DNA of 19,279 bases from an uncultured Corynebacterium sp. (GTDB lineage: Bacteria; Actinomycetota; Actinomycetes; Mycobacteriales; Mycobacteriaceae), in contig NZ_CALLDG010000129.1 in the NCBI RefSeq assembly GCF_937999985.1, forward strand, positions 1 through 19,279, written 5' to 3'. Below are positions 6,000-14,039 of the stretch, piece after piece. A program made the position numbers and the translations under genes. Within the stretch, counting starts at the first letter, position 1; every line of letters starts with the position of its first letter. The notes beneath the pieces were generated by a model. The model searched no databases and was not told where the DNA came from. It saw only the letters and a program-made list of their open reading frames with translations.

Positions 6000-7903
6000 T
6001 GCTTACCCGCAATTCTTTTTTCTATTTCTTGACGCCCGCGCCTGCTCACCTTCACTTCCAGCACCGTGATCCCGTTCCCACCGATTTCGGCGTGCTCGTC
6101 GATGGCTGTGGCGAGTTCCTCCACGCTGGTAGCCAGCTTGTGTTCCACCCCGAACCCGGCGCAGAGTTCCGCGAAGTCCAGATCCAGTGGAGTGCCGAAG
6201 ACCCGCTCGAAGACGGCGGTGCCGTCGGCGAAGGTGCGCAAGCTCTCGGCCCCGGGCTCAAGGGTTTCGAAGATCCCGCCGCCGCTATCGTTGGTCAGCA
6301 CGATCAGCAGGTTGTCGGGGCGCGGCTCGAGTGGTCCGATGTTCAGCCCGCCGAGGTCGTGGGCGAATGTCAGGTCGCCCATCACCGCAATAGTTCGGGG
6401 CGCGCGGATCGCGGTCGGGTCGGCGTGGGCGTGCGCCATCGCCGCACCCACGGCGGTGGAGATGGTTCCGTCGATTCCCGCCGCCCCACGGTTGGCGATC
6501 GCCTGGACCCCGTCGAAGGGCAGTCCGGCGCGGGAGGCATCCCGCACCGCCGTAGACGCCCCTAGTACAAGGAGGTCCCCGTCGCGCAGGGCGTCCGCAA
6601 CAACGGCCACAGCATGCACCGCGGTGAATGGTTCGTGCTCGGCCAACCCGTCGCGCACCTGATTTACGCCCATGTCGCTGATGGCGCGGGCGACCTGCAG
6701 CCAGCTTTCCGCCTGCTCGCCACGCGGTCGGACGGTGCTTCCGACCTCGTCGACGTTGTCGAAAACGTCGGTGATGTTGCGGGTGTCGCTGAGGGCGATG
6801 ACGTGGATGTCCTTGTTGGCCAGGAGCTTTGTGACGCCACGGTGGAGGGTTGGCCGGCCGATCACCACGACCTGTTCGGGTGTGGTGACCGCCGAGTGTT
6901 CGCCGTCGCTTATGACCTGGGTGCTGAACATGTCTACGGCCGCGCTGTGCACGGGGAAGTCGGGTGCCGGGGCGACGGGTTCCGCGATGGTCGGCACGTC
7001 CGCTAGTTCGTCCATGATCGAGCGTGCCCAGGCGACGTCGCTGACGGAGCCCGCGATGACTAGTGTGCGACGCGACAGGTCCACCTCGACCTGGCCATAG
7101 GGCAGCGTCCGGGGGCCGCGGGCGGGCTGACTGGGAGTGTGCGAGCCCTGCGGGCCTTCGGTCGCTTCTGCGTCTTCAGCAGCAGCAATTTCACCCGCCC
7201 ACAGCGATAGCTCGTCCAGCGTTGGCGGCACGAGCGGTTCCCGCAGCGGCACGTCCAGGTGAGCCCCGCCGCCATCGATGGGGTCCGTTGCTGCAGCGAT
7301 TAGCTTGCGCACCAAGTCGCGGAGCTCCGCTGCGGCATCGGTGCCCCTGGCGGCTTGACCCGTGCCAGCGTCGGTAACGGCGCCTTCCAGCGCCAGCTCG
7401 CCCGCGTTCAGGGTGCACACGGAGTGGGCGCCGAAGATCTCCGCCTGGTCGATGGTCTGGTTCGCTCCCGAGCCCAGCATGGAGAGCGGCCGGTTCGCCG
7501 AGAGCACGACCAGCGGCACGCCGGAAAGTGTGGCCTCCACCATGGCCGGCAGGCAGTTGGCCACGGCCGTCCCGGACGTCATAACGACCGGCACCGGCTT
7601 GCGCGATACCTTCGCCAGCCCCAGCGCCAGGAAAGCCGCCGAACGCTCGTCGGTGCGGACGTGCAGGCGCACCCGCCCGACCCTTTCCGCTTCCACGAAC
7701 GCCAGGTTCAGCGGCGAGTTCCGCGAACCGGGACACAGCACCGCCTCCCGAACACCGCTACGAATCAGCTGGTCGACCAGCACCAACCCCGCACGCACTG
7801 CAACGGGGCTAGTCAGTGCAGCAGAGTTTGCGGCAGAGCGTGTGCCAGAGCCTTGAGTCGGATCCTGAGCCGGATCCTGGGAAGAACTATCAGCGTTAGT
7901 CAC
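5996..7903 (-). CDS. menD: SEPHCHC synthase (thiamin diphosphate enzyme)
   Basis: 2-succinyl-5-enolpyruvyl-6-hydroxy-3-cyclohexene-1-carboxylate synthase, the first committed menaquinone step: it adds the succinic semialdehyde unit from 2-oxoglutarate to isochorismate. Motifs: CPGSRNSPL (57-65), RTDER with the catalytic Glu (83-87), MTSGTAVAN (108-116), SANRPLSMLGSGANQTIDQ (136-154), and the ThDP/Mg site GDLTFAHD (509-516) continuing to LTNDSGGGIF (536-545). GTG 7903 is chosen as start (635 residues), 11 nt after the menC stop; ATG 7969 is also open but would overlap menC by 55 nt. The first ~30 residues are Asp/Ser/Gln/Ala-rich and variable. A Glu/Pro/Ser-rich insert lies near 240-265. It probably forms one operon with menC and the DUF3592 gene. 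Confidence 0.92.
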   Translation of the reverse strand: MTNADSSSQDPAQDPTQGSGTRSAANSAALTSPVAVRAGLVLVDQLIRSGVREAVLCPGSRNSPLNLAFVEAERVGRVRLHVRTDERSAAFLALGLAKVSRKPVPVVMTSGTAVANCLPAMVEATLSGVPLVVLSANRPLSMLGSGANQTIDQAEIFGAHSVCTLNAGELALEGAVTDAGTGQAARGTDAAAELRDLVRKLIAAATDPIDGGGAHLDVPLREPLVPPTLDELSLWAGEIAAAEDAEATEGPQGSHTPSQPARGPRTLPYGQVEVDLSRRTLVIAGSVSDVAWARSIMDELADVPTIAEPVAPAPDFPVHSAAVDMFSTQVISDGEHSAVTTPEQVVVIGRPTLHRGVTKLLANKDIHVIALSDTRNITDVFDNVDEVGSTVRPRGEQAESWLQVARAISDMGVNQVRDGLAEHEPFTAVHAVAVVADALRDGDLLVLGASTAVRDASRAGLPFDGVQAIANRGAAGIDGTISTAVGAAMAHAHADPTAIRAPRTIAVMGDLTFAHDLGGLNIGPLEPRPDNLLIVLTNDSGGGIFETLEPGAESLRTFADGTAVFERVFGTPLDLDFAELCAGFGVEHKLATSVEELATAIDEHAEIGGNGITVLEVKVSRRGRQEIEKRIAGKQ

Positions 7904-7914
7904 AGTTCCACAAT

Positions 7915-9033
7915 CTACCTTCCGCCCGCTAGGTAGCCATAAGCCGCACGCAAGCGGTCCAGCCACCAATCACGCCGCTCGCCGGTGAGGCGGAACTCCG
8001 CCACCCGATCGGCATCTGGGGTTACAGCGCCGGTGTGCATGCGACCATCGACGATCCGCCGTTCTGCGAGGTCGTGTTCGAAGAGCGTGCCGGTGGCCAA
8101 GCCTGCGGCATTGGGTTCGGCGACCATGCCATCGTCATCGATGTGCACCAGGCTAGCGGCTGCCTGCAGGCCGGCACCCAGGCCAACTGCGGTATCCAGG
8201 GCCGAACTCACCGTGATGGATACGCCGCGTTGCGCGACCTCGCTGGCCACCCGACGGAGCTGATCCACACCGCCGAGCGGCGGCACCTTGAGCACGGCCA
8301 CGTCGCACGCCCCCGCGTCGGTAACCTCCTTGACCGCTGTGATCGGATCCGCGCTCTTGCGGATGGCCTCGTCGGCCGCAACGCGCACGAACAATCCCCG
8401 CCGCATGAGGCTCCGGCGCACCTCCGCCAGCTCGGCGACGGTGCGGCAGGGCTGCTCCACATAATCCAGCGGACCGTCGGCGGCGAGGGTTTCTACGACC
8501 TCCAGAGCTTGCTGGACGGTCCAGCCACCATTGGCGTCCATGCGGATCTTCGGGGCACGTATTCCCTGGTCCGCATACCACTGCCGGACCGCACGGACGC
8601 GCTGAATGTCCTGGCGCATGCTGGCGGCCGGGTCGTTGGCCAGGGCTGTCTTCTCCGCGACCTTAACCTTCACAGTGGTGCAGCCCGGGTAACGCTCCAT
8701 GAGCTCGCCGATGATCCCCGGCTGGGCGTCTACGTCCACCGCGGGGATGGTCGCGTTGACGGCCACCCATTCGTCAGTGGGGGCTGAACCGCTAGTTCCA
8801 TAGCCGTACTGGATCGCCGAACGCAGCCACAGGGAGGCCTCGGCCGGCTCGTATTCCGGGAAGGGGGCAAACTCGGCCCACTGGTACGGGGCATCAATAA
8901 GAAGGGCCTCACGTACAGTCACGCCACGGAAGGGCACCCGCATCGGCAGGGCAACCACGTCGGCGCGCTCGAGTAACTCGGCGAGCGACGGCAGCGGAAA
9001 AGACAGGTGGGAAGATGCGGCGGAACTGTTCAT
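7915..9033 (-). CDS. menC: o-Succinylbenzoate synthase (enolase superfamily)
   Basis: Dehydrates SHCHC to o-succinylbenzoate. Enolase-superfamily signatures are in order: KVKVA with catalytic lysines (122-126), metal-binding Asp166 in RMDANGGW, Glu193 in DYVEQPC, Asp221 in AADEAIR, and the second catalytic Lys249 in VAVLKVPPLGG. At 372 residues it is somewhat longer than the mycobacterial enzyme because of extra sequence at both ends. The ATG is preceded by AGGAAG at a good distance. It is divergent from menB (starts 45 nt apart) and lies directly upstream of menD with no menH/bpoC-like gene between them, unlike the Mycobacterium order. Confidence 0.9.
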   Translation of the reverse strand: MNSSAASSHLSFPLPSLAELLERADVVALPMRVPFRGVTVREALLIDAPYQWAEFAPFPEYEPAEASLWLRSAIQYGYGTSGSAPTDEWVAVNATIPAVDVDAQPGIIGELMERYPGCTTVKVKVAEKTALANDPAASMRQDIQRVRAVRQWYADQGIRAPKIRMDANGGWTVQQALEVVETLAADGPLDYVEQPCRTVAELAEVRRSLMRRGLFVRVAADEAIRKSADPITAVKEVTDAGACDVAVLKVPPLGGVDQLRRVASEVAQRGVSITVSSALDTAVGLGAGLQAAASLVHIDDDGMVAEPNAAGLATGTLFEHDLAERRIVDGRMHTGAVTPDADRVAEFRLTGERRDWWLDRLRAAYGYLAGGR

Positions 9034-9043
9034 GCTTCCTACC

Positions 9044-9070
9044 TTGCCAAAAGCGGCCGGCCGATAGAAT
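9044..9070 (+). promoter_or_regulatory. menB promoter, probably leaderless
   Basis: TTGCCA (9044-9049) and TAGAAT (9065-9070) form -35 and -10 candidates with a short 15-bp spacer. TAGAAT ends exactly 7 nt before the menB ATG at 9078, so transcription should start at or next to the A of the start codon. The spacer contains the palindrome CGGCCGGCCG. This 45-bp interval also has to hold the menC ribosome site on the other strand. Confidence 0.6.
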
Positions 9071-9077
9071 GGCGGGC

Positions 9078-10040
9078 ATGACTGATTCCAGCAACAACCC
9101 CTTCAAACCCGAGCTGTGGCGCCCGGTAGATGCGCCGGGCGTAAACAACTTCACGGACATCACCTACCACCGCCATGTTGGCGAAGGCCGCGCCAACGGC
9201 ATCGTGCGCATCGCCTTTGACCGCCCCGAGGTGCGCAACGCCTTCCGCCCGCACACCGTCGATGAGTTGTACCGGGCGTTGGACCACGCGCGCCGCACTC
9301 CGGACGTGGGCACCATCCTGTTGACCGGCAACGGGCCTTCCCCGAAGGACGGCGGCTGGGCATTTTGCTCCGGCGGTGACCAGCGCATCCGCGGCCGTTC
9401 CGGTTATCAGTACGCCACCAACCACGATTCGGACGTCGCTGCCGCTGGCGCAGAAGGGGTGGACGAGGCCCGCGCGAAGGTGGAGGGCGGCCGCCTGCAC
9501 ATTCTGGAGGTGCAGCGCCTGATCCGCACGATGCCGAAGGTTGTGATCTGCCTGGTCAACGGCTGGGCCGCCGGTGGCGGGCACAGCCTGCACGTGGTGT
9601 GCGACCTGACCCTGGCTTCCCGCGAGCACGCGAAGTTCAAGCAGACGGACGCCGACGTCGGCTCCTTCGACGCAGGCTATGGCTCCGCATACCTGGCCAA
9701 GCAGGTGGGCCAGAAGTTTGCCCGCGAGATCTTCTTCCTCGGCGAGGCCATCGACGCTGAAACGATGCACCAGATGGGTGCCGTGAACCGTGTGGTGGAC
9801 CACGCGGATCTGGAGGACACCGCCATCGAATGGGGCCGCAAGATCAACACCAAGTCCCCCACCGCGCAACGCATGCTGAAGTTCGCCTTCAACCTAACCG
9901 ACGATGGGTTGATGGGCCAGCAGGTTTTCGCAGGTGAGGCTACGCGCCTGGCCTACATGACCGACGAGGCCGTAGAAGGCAAGGATGCCTTCCTGGAGAA
10001 GCGCGAGCCGAACTGGGACGATTTCCCGTACTACTACTAA
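9078..10040 (+). CDS. menB: 1,4-dihydroxy-2-naphthoyl-CoA synthase
   Basis: Crotonase-family enzyme that closes the naphthalene ring of o-succinylbenzoyl-CoA to give DHNA-CoA. The crotonase core includes FDRPEVRNAFRPHT (47-60), AFCSGGDQRIRG (95-106), the oxyanion-hole segment VNGWAAGGGHSLHVVCDLTL (160-179), and the MenB-specific TDADVGSFDAGYGSAYLAKQ (190-209). It ends in the typical KREPNWDDFPYYY. At 320 residues it is the length of actinobacterial MenB. ATG 9078 is chosen over the upstream in-frame ATG 9069 and 9015 because of family alignment and because a TAGAAT -10 ends 7 nt before it. It is divergent from menC. Confidence 0.95.
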   Translation: MTDSSNNPFKPELWRPVDAPGVNNFTDITYHRHVGEGRANGIVRIAFDRPEVRNAFRPHTVDELYRALDHARRTPDVGTILLTGNGPSPKDGGWAFCSGGDQRIRGRSGYQYATNHDSDVAAAGAEGVDEARAKVEGGRLHILEVQRLIRTMPKVVICLVNGWAAGGGHSLHVVCDLTLASREHAKFKQTDADVGSFDAGYGSAYLAKQVGQKFAREIFFLGEAIDAETMHQMGAVNRVVDHADLEDTAIEWGRKINTKSPTAQRMLKFAFNLTDDGLMGQQVFAGEATRLAYMTDEAVEGKDAFLEKREPNWDDFPYYY

Positions 10041-10060
10041 CTAAGGCAGTCCGGGGCTCT

Positions 10061-10711
10061 CTAAGACAAGTCTTCTTGGACAATTCTGCGCCCTTGGCGA
10101 AGCCCGCCTGTCGTCCAATGACTCAGGACGCACAGCGCCAAAGCAAGAACTGAAGTGAGTACGACATGCGGCTCCGTGGGCGCAGGTATCAGCCGAGAGT
10201 CCCCTAGAGGAACTAAAGAACGGTAGGCCGGCATAAACCCCTGGATTGCGATACAAGCCGCATAGAAGCCCAGGGAGCTAACTCCCGCCCAGTAGGGACC
10301 AATCCACGGTGATAACCCGAGAGTCACCGATGCTACAAGGGTGCTGCTTGTCAGCATCATCAACACTACGATGTTGGCAGGGTAAATTCTCAATAGCTGC
10401 CCCATTGCCACCGCCGCCACAAGCCATATACCCACGAAGGTGACGCACAGGGAAAACAATGCAACCCCTCGTGCACGTGAAGAACTGCCTTCCCATTGAG
10501 CACTTAGAGGTTCAATCAAAACTGCCGCCACAGTACTCAAAAGTAGGAAGACCAACTCCATGTAGAGCACGTATTTAGGCTCATATACCGTGTCCCAGTT
10601 CACTTGAAATCCACCATCGCCAACCAAGACAACTGCAAACATTGCCAGGAGGGAGGCGCCCACAACCCAACTCAGTCTTCGGGTCTGCCAACCGTACTTA
10701 AGAACCTGCAT
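10061..10711 (-). CDS. Six-helix membrane protein of ABC exporter operon
   Basis: 216 residues with six strongly hydrophobic segments at roughly 14-34, 50-70, 82-107, 114-134, 140-162 and 184-205. The N-terminus is short and basic and the C-terminus ends in a charged tail (RQGRRIVQEDLS). No ABC-2 or other motif is recognised by eye, so function is unassigned; a second permease subunit or an immunity-type partner of the preceding exporter fits the context. Its ATG overlaps the 3' end of the permease gene by 14 nt, so the two are translated together. The coding sequence is visibly AT-richer than the neighbouring men genes, as is the whole exporter operon. Confidence 0.7.
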   Translation of the reverse strand: MQVLKYGWQTRRLSWVVGASLLAMFAVVLVGDGGFQVNWDTVYEPKYVLYMELVFLLLSTVAAVLIEPLSAQWEGSSSRARGVALFSLCVTFVGIWLVAAVAMGQLLRIYPANIVVLMMLTSSTLVASVTLGLSPWIGPYWAGVSSLGFYAACIAIQGFMPAYRSLVPLGDSRLIPAPTEPHVVLTSVLALALCVLSHWTTGGLRQGRRIVQEDLS

Positions 10712-11975
10712 TAGTACCGCCAGAATAACTGCAGGTACTCAGTTCTTCACTGTGGTCCTGCACGATCGTTTCCATCTGAACGTCATTAAACTGTCGCTCT
10801 TTAGGATGGTCTGGTTCGCTACTAAAAGTTTCACGGGCCGTGACGGGAACCCTAGACAACAGCCAGTCGTTAACTTCGAAAGAAGTGTTGACAGCAGACT
10901 CGGAGGATTCCGGTCCACACACTAGAACCCCGGAAATAGCTTCGATCAATAAAGCACCAAAACGAGATCCTTGACCAGGCTTAAGCTCTACAATTCCAAC
11001 GCCATAAGGCAAAGGCTTCGCTGTATCGACCAGGGACGAATCTTTCATTTCATAGAAACCCGCCCTCGACCTCCCTACAACATCATCGACTGCATTGAGC
11101 GAGGTTCTAATTCTTACTAATTCGGGCTGGTTCTCCTCGTGTACACACACTGTGCGCTCACCGACTACCTCACAGACCTGTTTTTCTCTGGCAGAGGCAG
11201 AATACTCAAAAACCTCCACGGGGCCGGTAGGCGAAACCAAAGCGATGATAAACACGGCAATGGGGGCAGCCAAGGACATAGTCACTCTAGAAATGACTCC
11301 CCGAGACCTCGTAGCGCCAGCACTATAGAGAGTAAGAACCAAAATCACTATAAAGACAAGCCCCAACAGTAATTGACGGTTCAGCCAAATATCTGAATAA
11401 ATGAAACTAGGTAGCTTCTCAGCCGGAAGTATCGGAATAAACCGCAAGGTCGAAAATCCATTAACTGCAGACATGGGAAGCACGGCGAGAAGGGCAACCG
11501 CAATCAGGGATACTTTCAGATCAGCAGCCAGGTAGCCAATGACATGACCAACAAACCCCGAAAAAACAATCGATCCTAAGATGGCCAGGTAAAGTTTAAA
11601 CTCCGGTGTTCCACCCCCAGCTGTTGCAATAGCAAAGCCGAAGCAGATAAGCAGTACGGCAACAACGCTAACTATAGAGACCGCTAACCACGTTAATGTT
11701 GTCCAGATAGACTGCCCGTAAGGGCTAACTCGAGTTCCAGCCATAGTGCTTATCCGCCCCGGAGAGTGCCCGACGACCTGCAGCACCGCAGCTATCCCGC
11801 CTACGAGTGGCATCACGACGACAAGTGAGTTCGACAAGTTCGACTCAATAAGACCCCACTGCTGATAGGGAGCCTTCAACAACTCAAGTTGAAAGAGGAC
11901 TTCCGTTAAGGTAATTACAACGGCACCCGCAAGCATGATCCAACCGAGGGAAGACCGAGCATACAATCTAATCAT
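10698..11975 (-). CDS. ABC-2 type permease with C-terminal extracytoplasmic domain
   Basis: About 425 residues with seven predicted membrane helices in the first ~245 residues (for example LGWIMLAGAVVITLTEVLF, SLVVVMPLVGGIAAVLQVV, LLLGLVFIVILVLTLYSAGA and APIAVFIIALVSPTG). These are followed by a hydrophilic domain of about 175 residues without a helix, which an odd helix number places outside. That domain has four cysteines: CEVVGERTVC as a C-x8-C pair, one in VLVCGPESS and one in STCSYSGG. ATG 11975 is chosen because GGGGAG lies 10 nt upstream and the ATPase stop overlaps by 8 nt; ATG 12074 would overlap by over 100 nt. The gene is AT-rich with non-backbone codon use. Substrate unknown. Confidence 0.75.
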   Translation of the reverse strand: MIRLYARSSLGWIMLAGAVVITLTEVLFQLELLKAPYQQWGLIESNLSNSLVVVMPLVGGIAAVLQVVGHSPGRISTMAGTRVSPYGQSIWTTLTWLAVSIVSVVAVLLICFGFAIATAGGGTPEFKLYLAILGSIVFSGFVGHVIGYLAADLKVSLIAVALLAVLPMSAVNGFSTLRFIPILPAEKLPSFIYSDIWLNRQLLLGLVFIVILVLTLYSAGATRSRGVISRVTMSLAAPIAVFIIALVSPTGPVEVFEYSASAREKQVCEVVGERTVCVHEENQPELVRIRTSLNAVDDVVGRSRAGFYEMKDSSLVDTAKPLPYGVGIVELKPGQGSRFGALLIEAISGVLVCGPESSESAVNTSFEVNDWLLSRVPVTARETFSSEPDHPKERQFNDVQMETIVQDHSEELSTCSYSGGTNAGS

Positions 11976-12759
11976 GCTTCGGATACTCCCCATTCTGGGA
12001 TCGCAGGCTCTGAACCAAATCCGAGTATCCAGCTTCAAACTCAGTTCCATATCGAAGGTCATCGCTGGTAGCAAGACCCTCTCCCATACCCTCGAGAGAC
12101 CCGGAGTACAGGAGCTGCCCCTCTGCTATGACCCATACATCATCAGCCAGATACCGAAGATCTTCCATATGGTGGGTAGAAATAAGGACGAGCCTGTCAT
12201 CGCTAGCAGCGTCGGCAATGCATTTCCGCATTAGCATTCTCGATTCCGGATCCAACCCCGTAGTGGGCTCGTCGAGAATCATTACCTCCGGCTCGTGCAC
12301 AAGGACGCACGCGAGTCCAAGCCGTTGCCGTTGTCCACCCGAGAGCGCACCAGCCTTCAGCACTTGCTGCTCATTCAGACGAACAACATCAAGCGAATTT
12401 TCCACAGCACGATTAAGTTGCTTCCCCGTTAGACCATTAACCCATCCAACATATTCAACAGTGTCTTTGACACACATCCCGGGAACAAACGTGAAACGCT
12501 GCGGTAAGTAGCCAATAGAAGAGTTTCTCTGATACTCATCCATCGTTTTCCGCCCTTGCTCTGTCACCAGGTAGACTGAACCCTTCGGTGATTTCAACCG
12601 ACCAGTGACAATATTCAGCAAAGTACTCTTACCGGAACCATTCGGCCCCAAGATACCCGTGACACCTTCATTAAAAGTTCCAGTAATGGAGCGCAACACT
12701 GGCTTCTTACCAAAGATCTTCCTATACGAGAAGCTCAGTTCTTCTAATGATAGTTTCAT
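11968..12759 (-). CDS. ABC transporter ATP-binding protein
   Basis: The nucleotide-binding subunit that powers the adjacent permease. All motifs are intact in 263 residues: Walker A GPNGSGKST (38-46), Q-loop Gln87 (GYLPQRF), signature LSGGQRQRLGLA (139-150), Walker B VMILDEPTTGLD (159-170) and H-loop His196 (ISTHHMED). The layout fits exporters of the drug/lantibiotic-immunity type rather than importers: there is no solute-binding protein nearby and the ATPase is a separate polypeptide without a C39 peptidase domain. The start ATG 12759 has only a weak ribosome site. It is first of the three tightly overlapping exporter genes and lies 61 nt after the candidate small ORF. Confidence 0.9.
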   Translation of the reverse strand: MKLSLEELSFSYRKIFGKKPVLRSITGTFNEGVTGILGPNGSGKSTLLNIVTGRLKSPKGSVYLVTEQGRKTMDEYQRNSSIGYLPQRFTFVPGMCVKDTVEYVGWVNGLTGKQLNRAVENSLDVVRLNEQQVLKAGALSGGQRQRLGLACVLVHEPEVMILDEPTTGLDPESRMLMRKCIADAASDDRLVLISTHHMEDLRYLADDVWVIAEGQLLYSGSLEGMGEGLATSDDLRYGTEFEAGYSDLVQSLRSQNGEYPKHD

Positions 12760-12820
12760 GCGTCGGAACTCAACCTCACAGGAAAGTTAGCAACGCACAC
12801 CGCGATCTCCTTGCTTCTTA

Positions 12821-13003
12821 TTACCAGTATCGCTTCTGGCCAAGCCTGCAACCACAGCTTTCATTTTCACCTTTTTGGATCCATCTCCTTTTCAACATCG
12901 GGGCAGCAACTCCACCCTCAAAGGCATTAAATCCCAACAAGGACGAGGCATCAATAAGATAATTAAACCTAACCACTTTTGGGGGGCAAAATTGATTGGG
13001 CAT
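12821..13003 (-). CDS. Candidate 60-residue small protein or peptide precursor
   Basis: An open frame of 60 codons begins at ATG 13003, with TGGAGGGG placed 5 nt upstream, immediately after the rluA stop; this is a strong ribosome site. It contains FEGG ending at residue 31, followed by 29 residues that are basic (seven Lys/Arg against two Glu) and carry CGC at 50-52 plus three aromatic residues. A GG site before a short cationic segment is the organisation of double-glycine leader peptides, and the ORF precedes an ABC exporter on the same strand. The leader matches that consensus only partly, and the ATPase lacks a C39 domain. No family is recognised. It could be non-coding leader of the exporter operon. 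Confidence 0.35.
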   Translation of the reverse strand: MPNQFCPPKVVRFNYLIDASSLLGFNAFEGGVAAPMLKRRWIQKGENESCGCRLGQKRYW

Positions 13004-13016
13004 GAACACCCCTCCA

Positions 13017-13958
13017 CTAACCCCGCAGCTTATTCCACGCCGGGGGCATCGGGGCTTGCACGTCCAGCACCTCGCCATCCGGCAGCGGCACCACCAGCCT
13101 GCAGGCGTGCAGCATCAGCATCCGCACCCCCTTTTCCGCGGCCGCCCGGTTAGCGGCGGGTTTCCCGTAGCGAGAGTCCCCGATGATCGGATGGCCCAGG
13201 TGCTGCAGGTGCACGCGGATCTGGTGCTTCCGGCCTGTCAGCAGCTGTGTCTCCACGAGGGCACCCGCAGTTCCCCACGGCTTCTTCACCCACACCTTCG
13301 TTTCCGCCCGCTTCCCGACGCGGCGGTCCACCACCGTGGCCGCCCCGGTTTTGCGCAGTGGCGCCTCTATCCGCTGCGGTTGTCTACCGGTCCTTTTCAC
13401 CCCACCGGAAACCACCGCCAGGTAGTAGCGTTGGATGTCCTCCCCGCCGGCACGCAGAAGCTCCTGCAGGTGCCGCAGCATCTTCGAGTTCTTGGCTACT
13501 ATCAGTAGCCCGGAGGTTTCCTTATCAAGCCGGTGTGCCAGCTCTAGTTCCTTTTCCTTCGGCCGTAGCACGCGCAGCGCCTCGATCACCCCAGCCTTGA
13601 CCCCACTGCCGACGTGCACGGCGATGTTGGCAGGCTTATTCACAACGAGCAGGTCGCCGTCTTCAAAAACGATATGCCGGGACAGCCTGCGGGCCAATTG
13701 TTCCGCCGCCTTGCGATCCCCCGTAGGCGTCGGTTTCTCCGCGGCGACTTCCAGGGCGGGCAAGCGAACCTTGTCGCCGGCAACGGTGCGCTGGTCGGGT
13801 TTGCACTTGGCGCCGTTCACGGTGATCTGCTTGGTGCGCATCAGGCGGAACAGCACCGTGGCGGGTACGCCCTTGACCTGCGAGCGGATGTACTTATCCA
13901 GGCGGCGATCCGTCTGCGAGTCGCTCACGATCAGGGTCTGAGGTTCGGAATGATTCAT
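13017..13958 (-). CDS. RluA-family pseudouridine synthase
   Basis: Isomerises uridine to pseudouridine, probably in 23S rRNA (RluC/RluD type). In 313 residues there is an N-terminal S4-like RNA-binding region (RRLDKYIRSQVKGVPATVLF, 18-37, then QITVNGAKCKP). The catalytic motif HRLDKETSGLL has the nucleophilic Asp145, and the C-terminal motif is GRKHQIRVHLQHLGHPIIGD. ATG 13958 is chosen; the frame stays open to 14117, but that extension crosses the doxX start region and lacks family resemblance. Which uridine is modified cannot be told. The stop at 13019-13017 marks the sharp change from GC-rich backbone to the AT-rich exporter region. Confidence 0.9.
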   Translation of the reverse strand: MNHSEPQTLIVSDSQTDRRLDKYIRSQVKGVPATVLFRLMRTKQITVNGAKCKPDQRTVAGDKVRLPALEVAAEKPTPTGDRKAAEQLARRLSRHIVFEDGDLLVVNKPANIAVHVGSGVKAGVIEALRVLRPKEKELELAHRLDKETSGLLIVAKNSKMLRHLQELLRAGGEDIQRYYLAVVSGGVKRTGRQPQRIEAPLRKTGAATVVDRRVGKRAETKVWVKKPWGTAGALVETQLLTGRKHQIRVHLQHLGHPIIGDSRYGKPAANRAAAEKGVRMLMLHACRLVVPLPDGEVLDVQAPMPPAWNKLRG

Positions 13959-14026
13959 GGTGGCTCTGGCCTCTATCTGTAGCAGATTGACCTGCCACAA
14001 GCCCGGCCATGCCACCGCTAAGTTGG

Positions 14027-14032
14027 TAGCGT
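14027..14032 (+). promoter_or_regulatory. -10 element for leaderless doxX mRNA
   Basis: TAGCGT is followed by 7 nt and then ATG 14040. There is no Shine-Dalgarno in front of the start (TTAGCGAC), which also favours a leaderless message. No clear -35. Confidence 0.45.
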
Positions 14033-14039
14033 TAGCGAC

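Noticed and set aside
10063..10074. AAGAC-AA-GTCTT inverted repeat after menB
   Set aside because: A 5-bp stem with a 2-nt loop and no T-tract is too weak for a terminator, and it lies inside the 3' end of the exporter operon's last gene.
10036..13025. ACTAAC...GCAG similarity at both ends of the AT-rich island as possible attachment repeats
   Set aside because: The match is short and mostly reflects stop-codon sequence. There is no integrase, so it is not evidence of site-specific integration.
12875..13153. Plus-strand frames crossing the rluA 3' end
   Set aside because: They extend into the antisense of RluA and lack a ribosome site. The minus-strand 60-codon frame in the same place has better signals.
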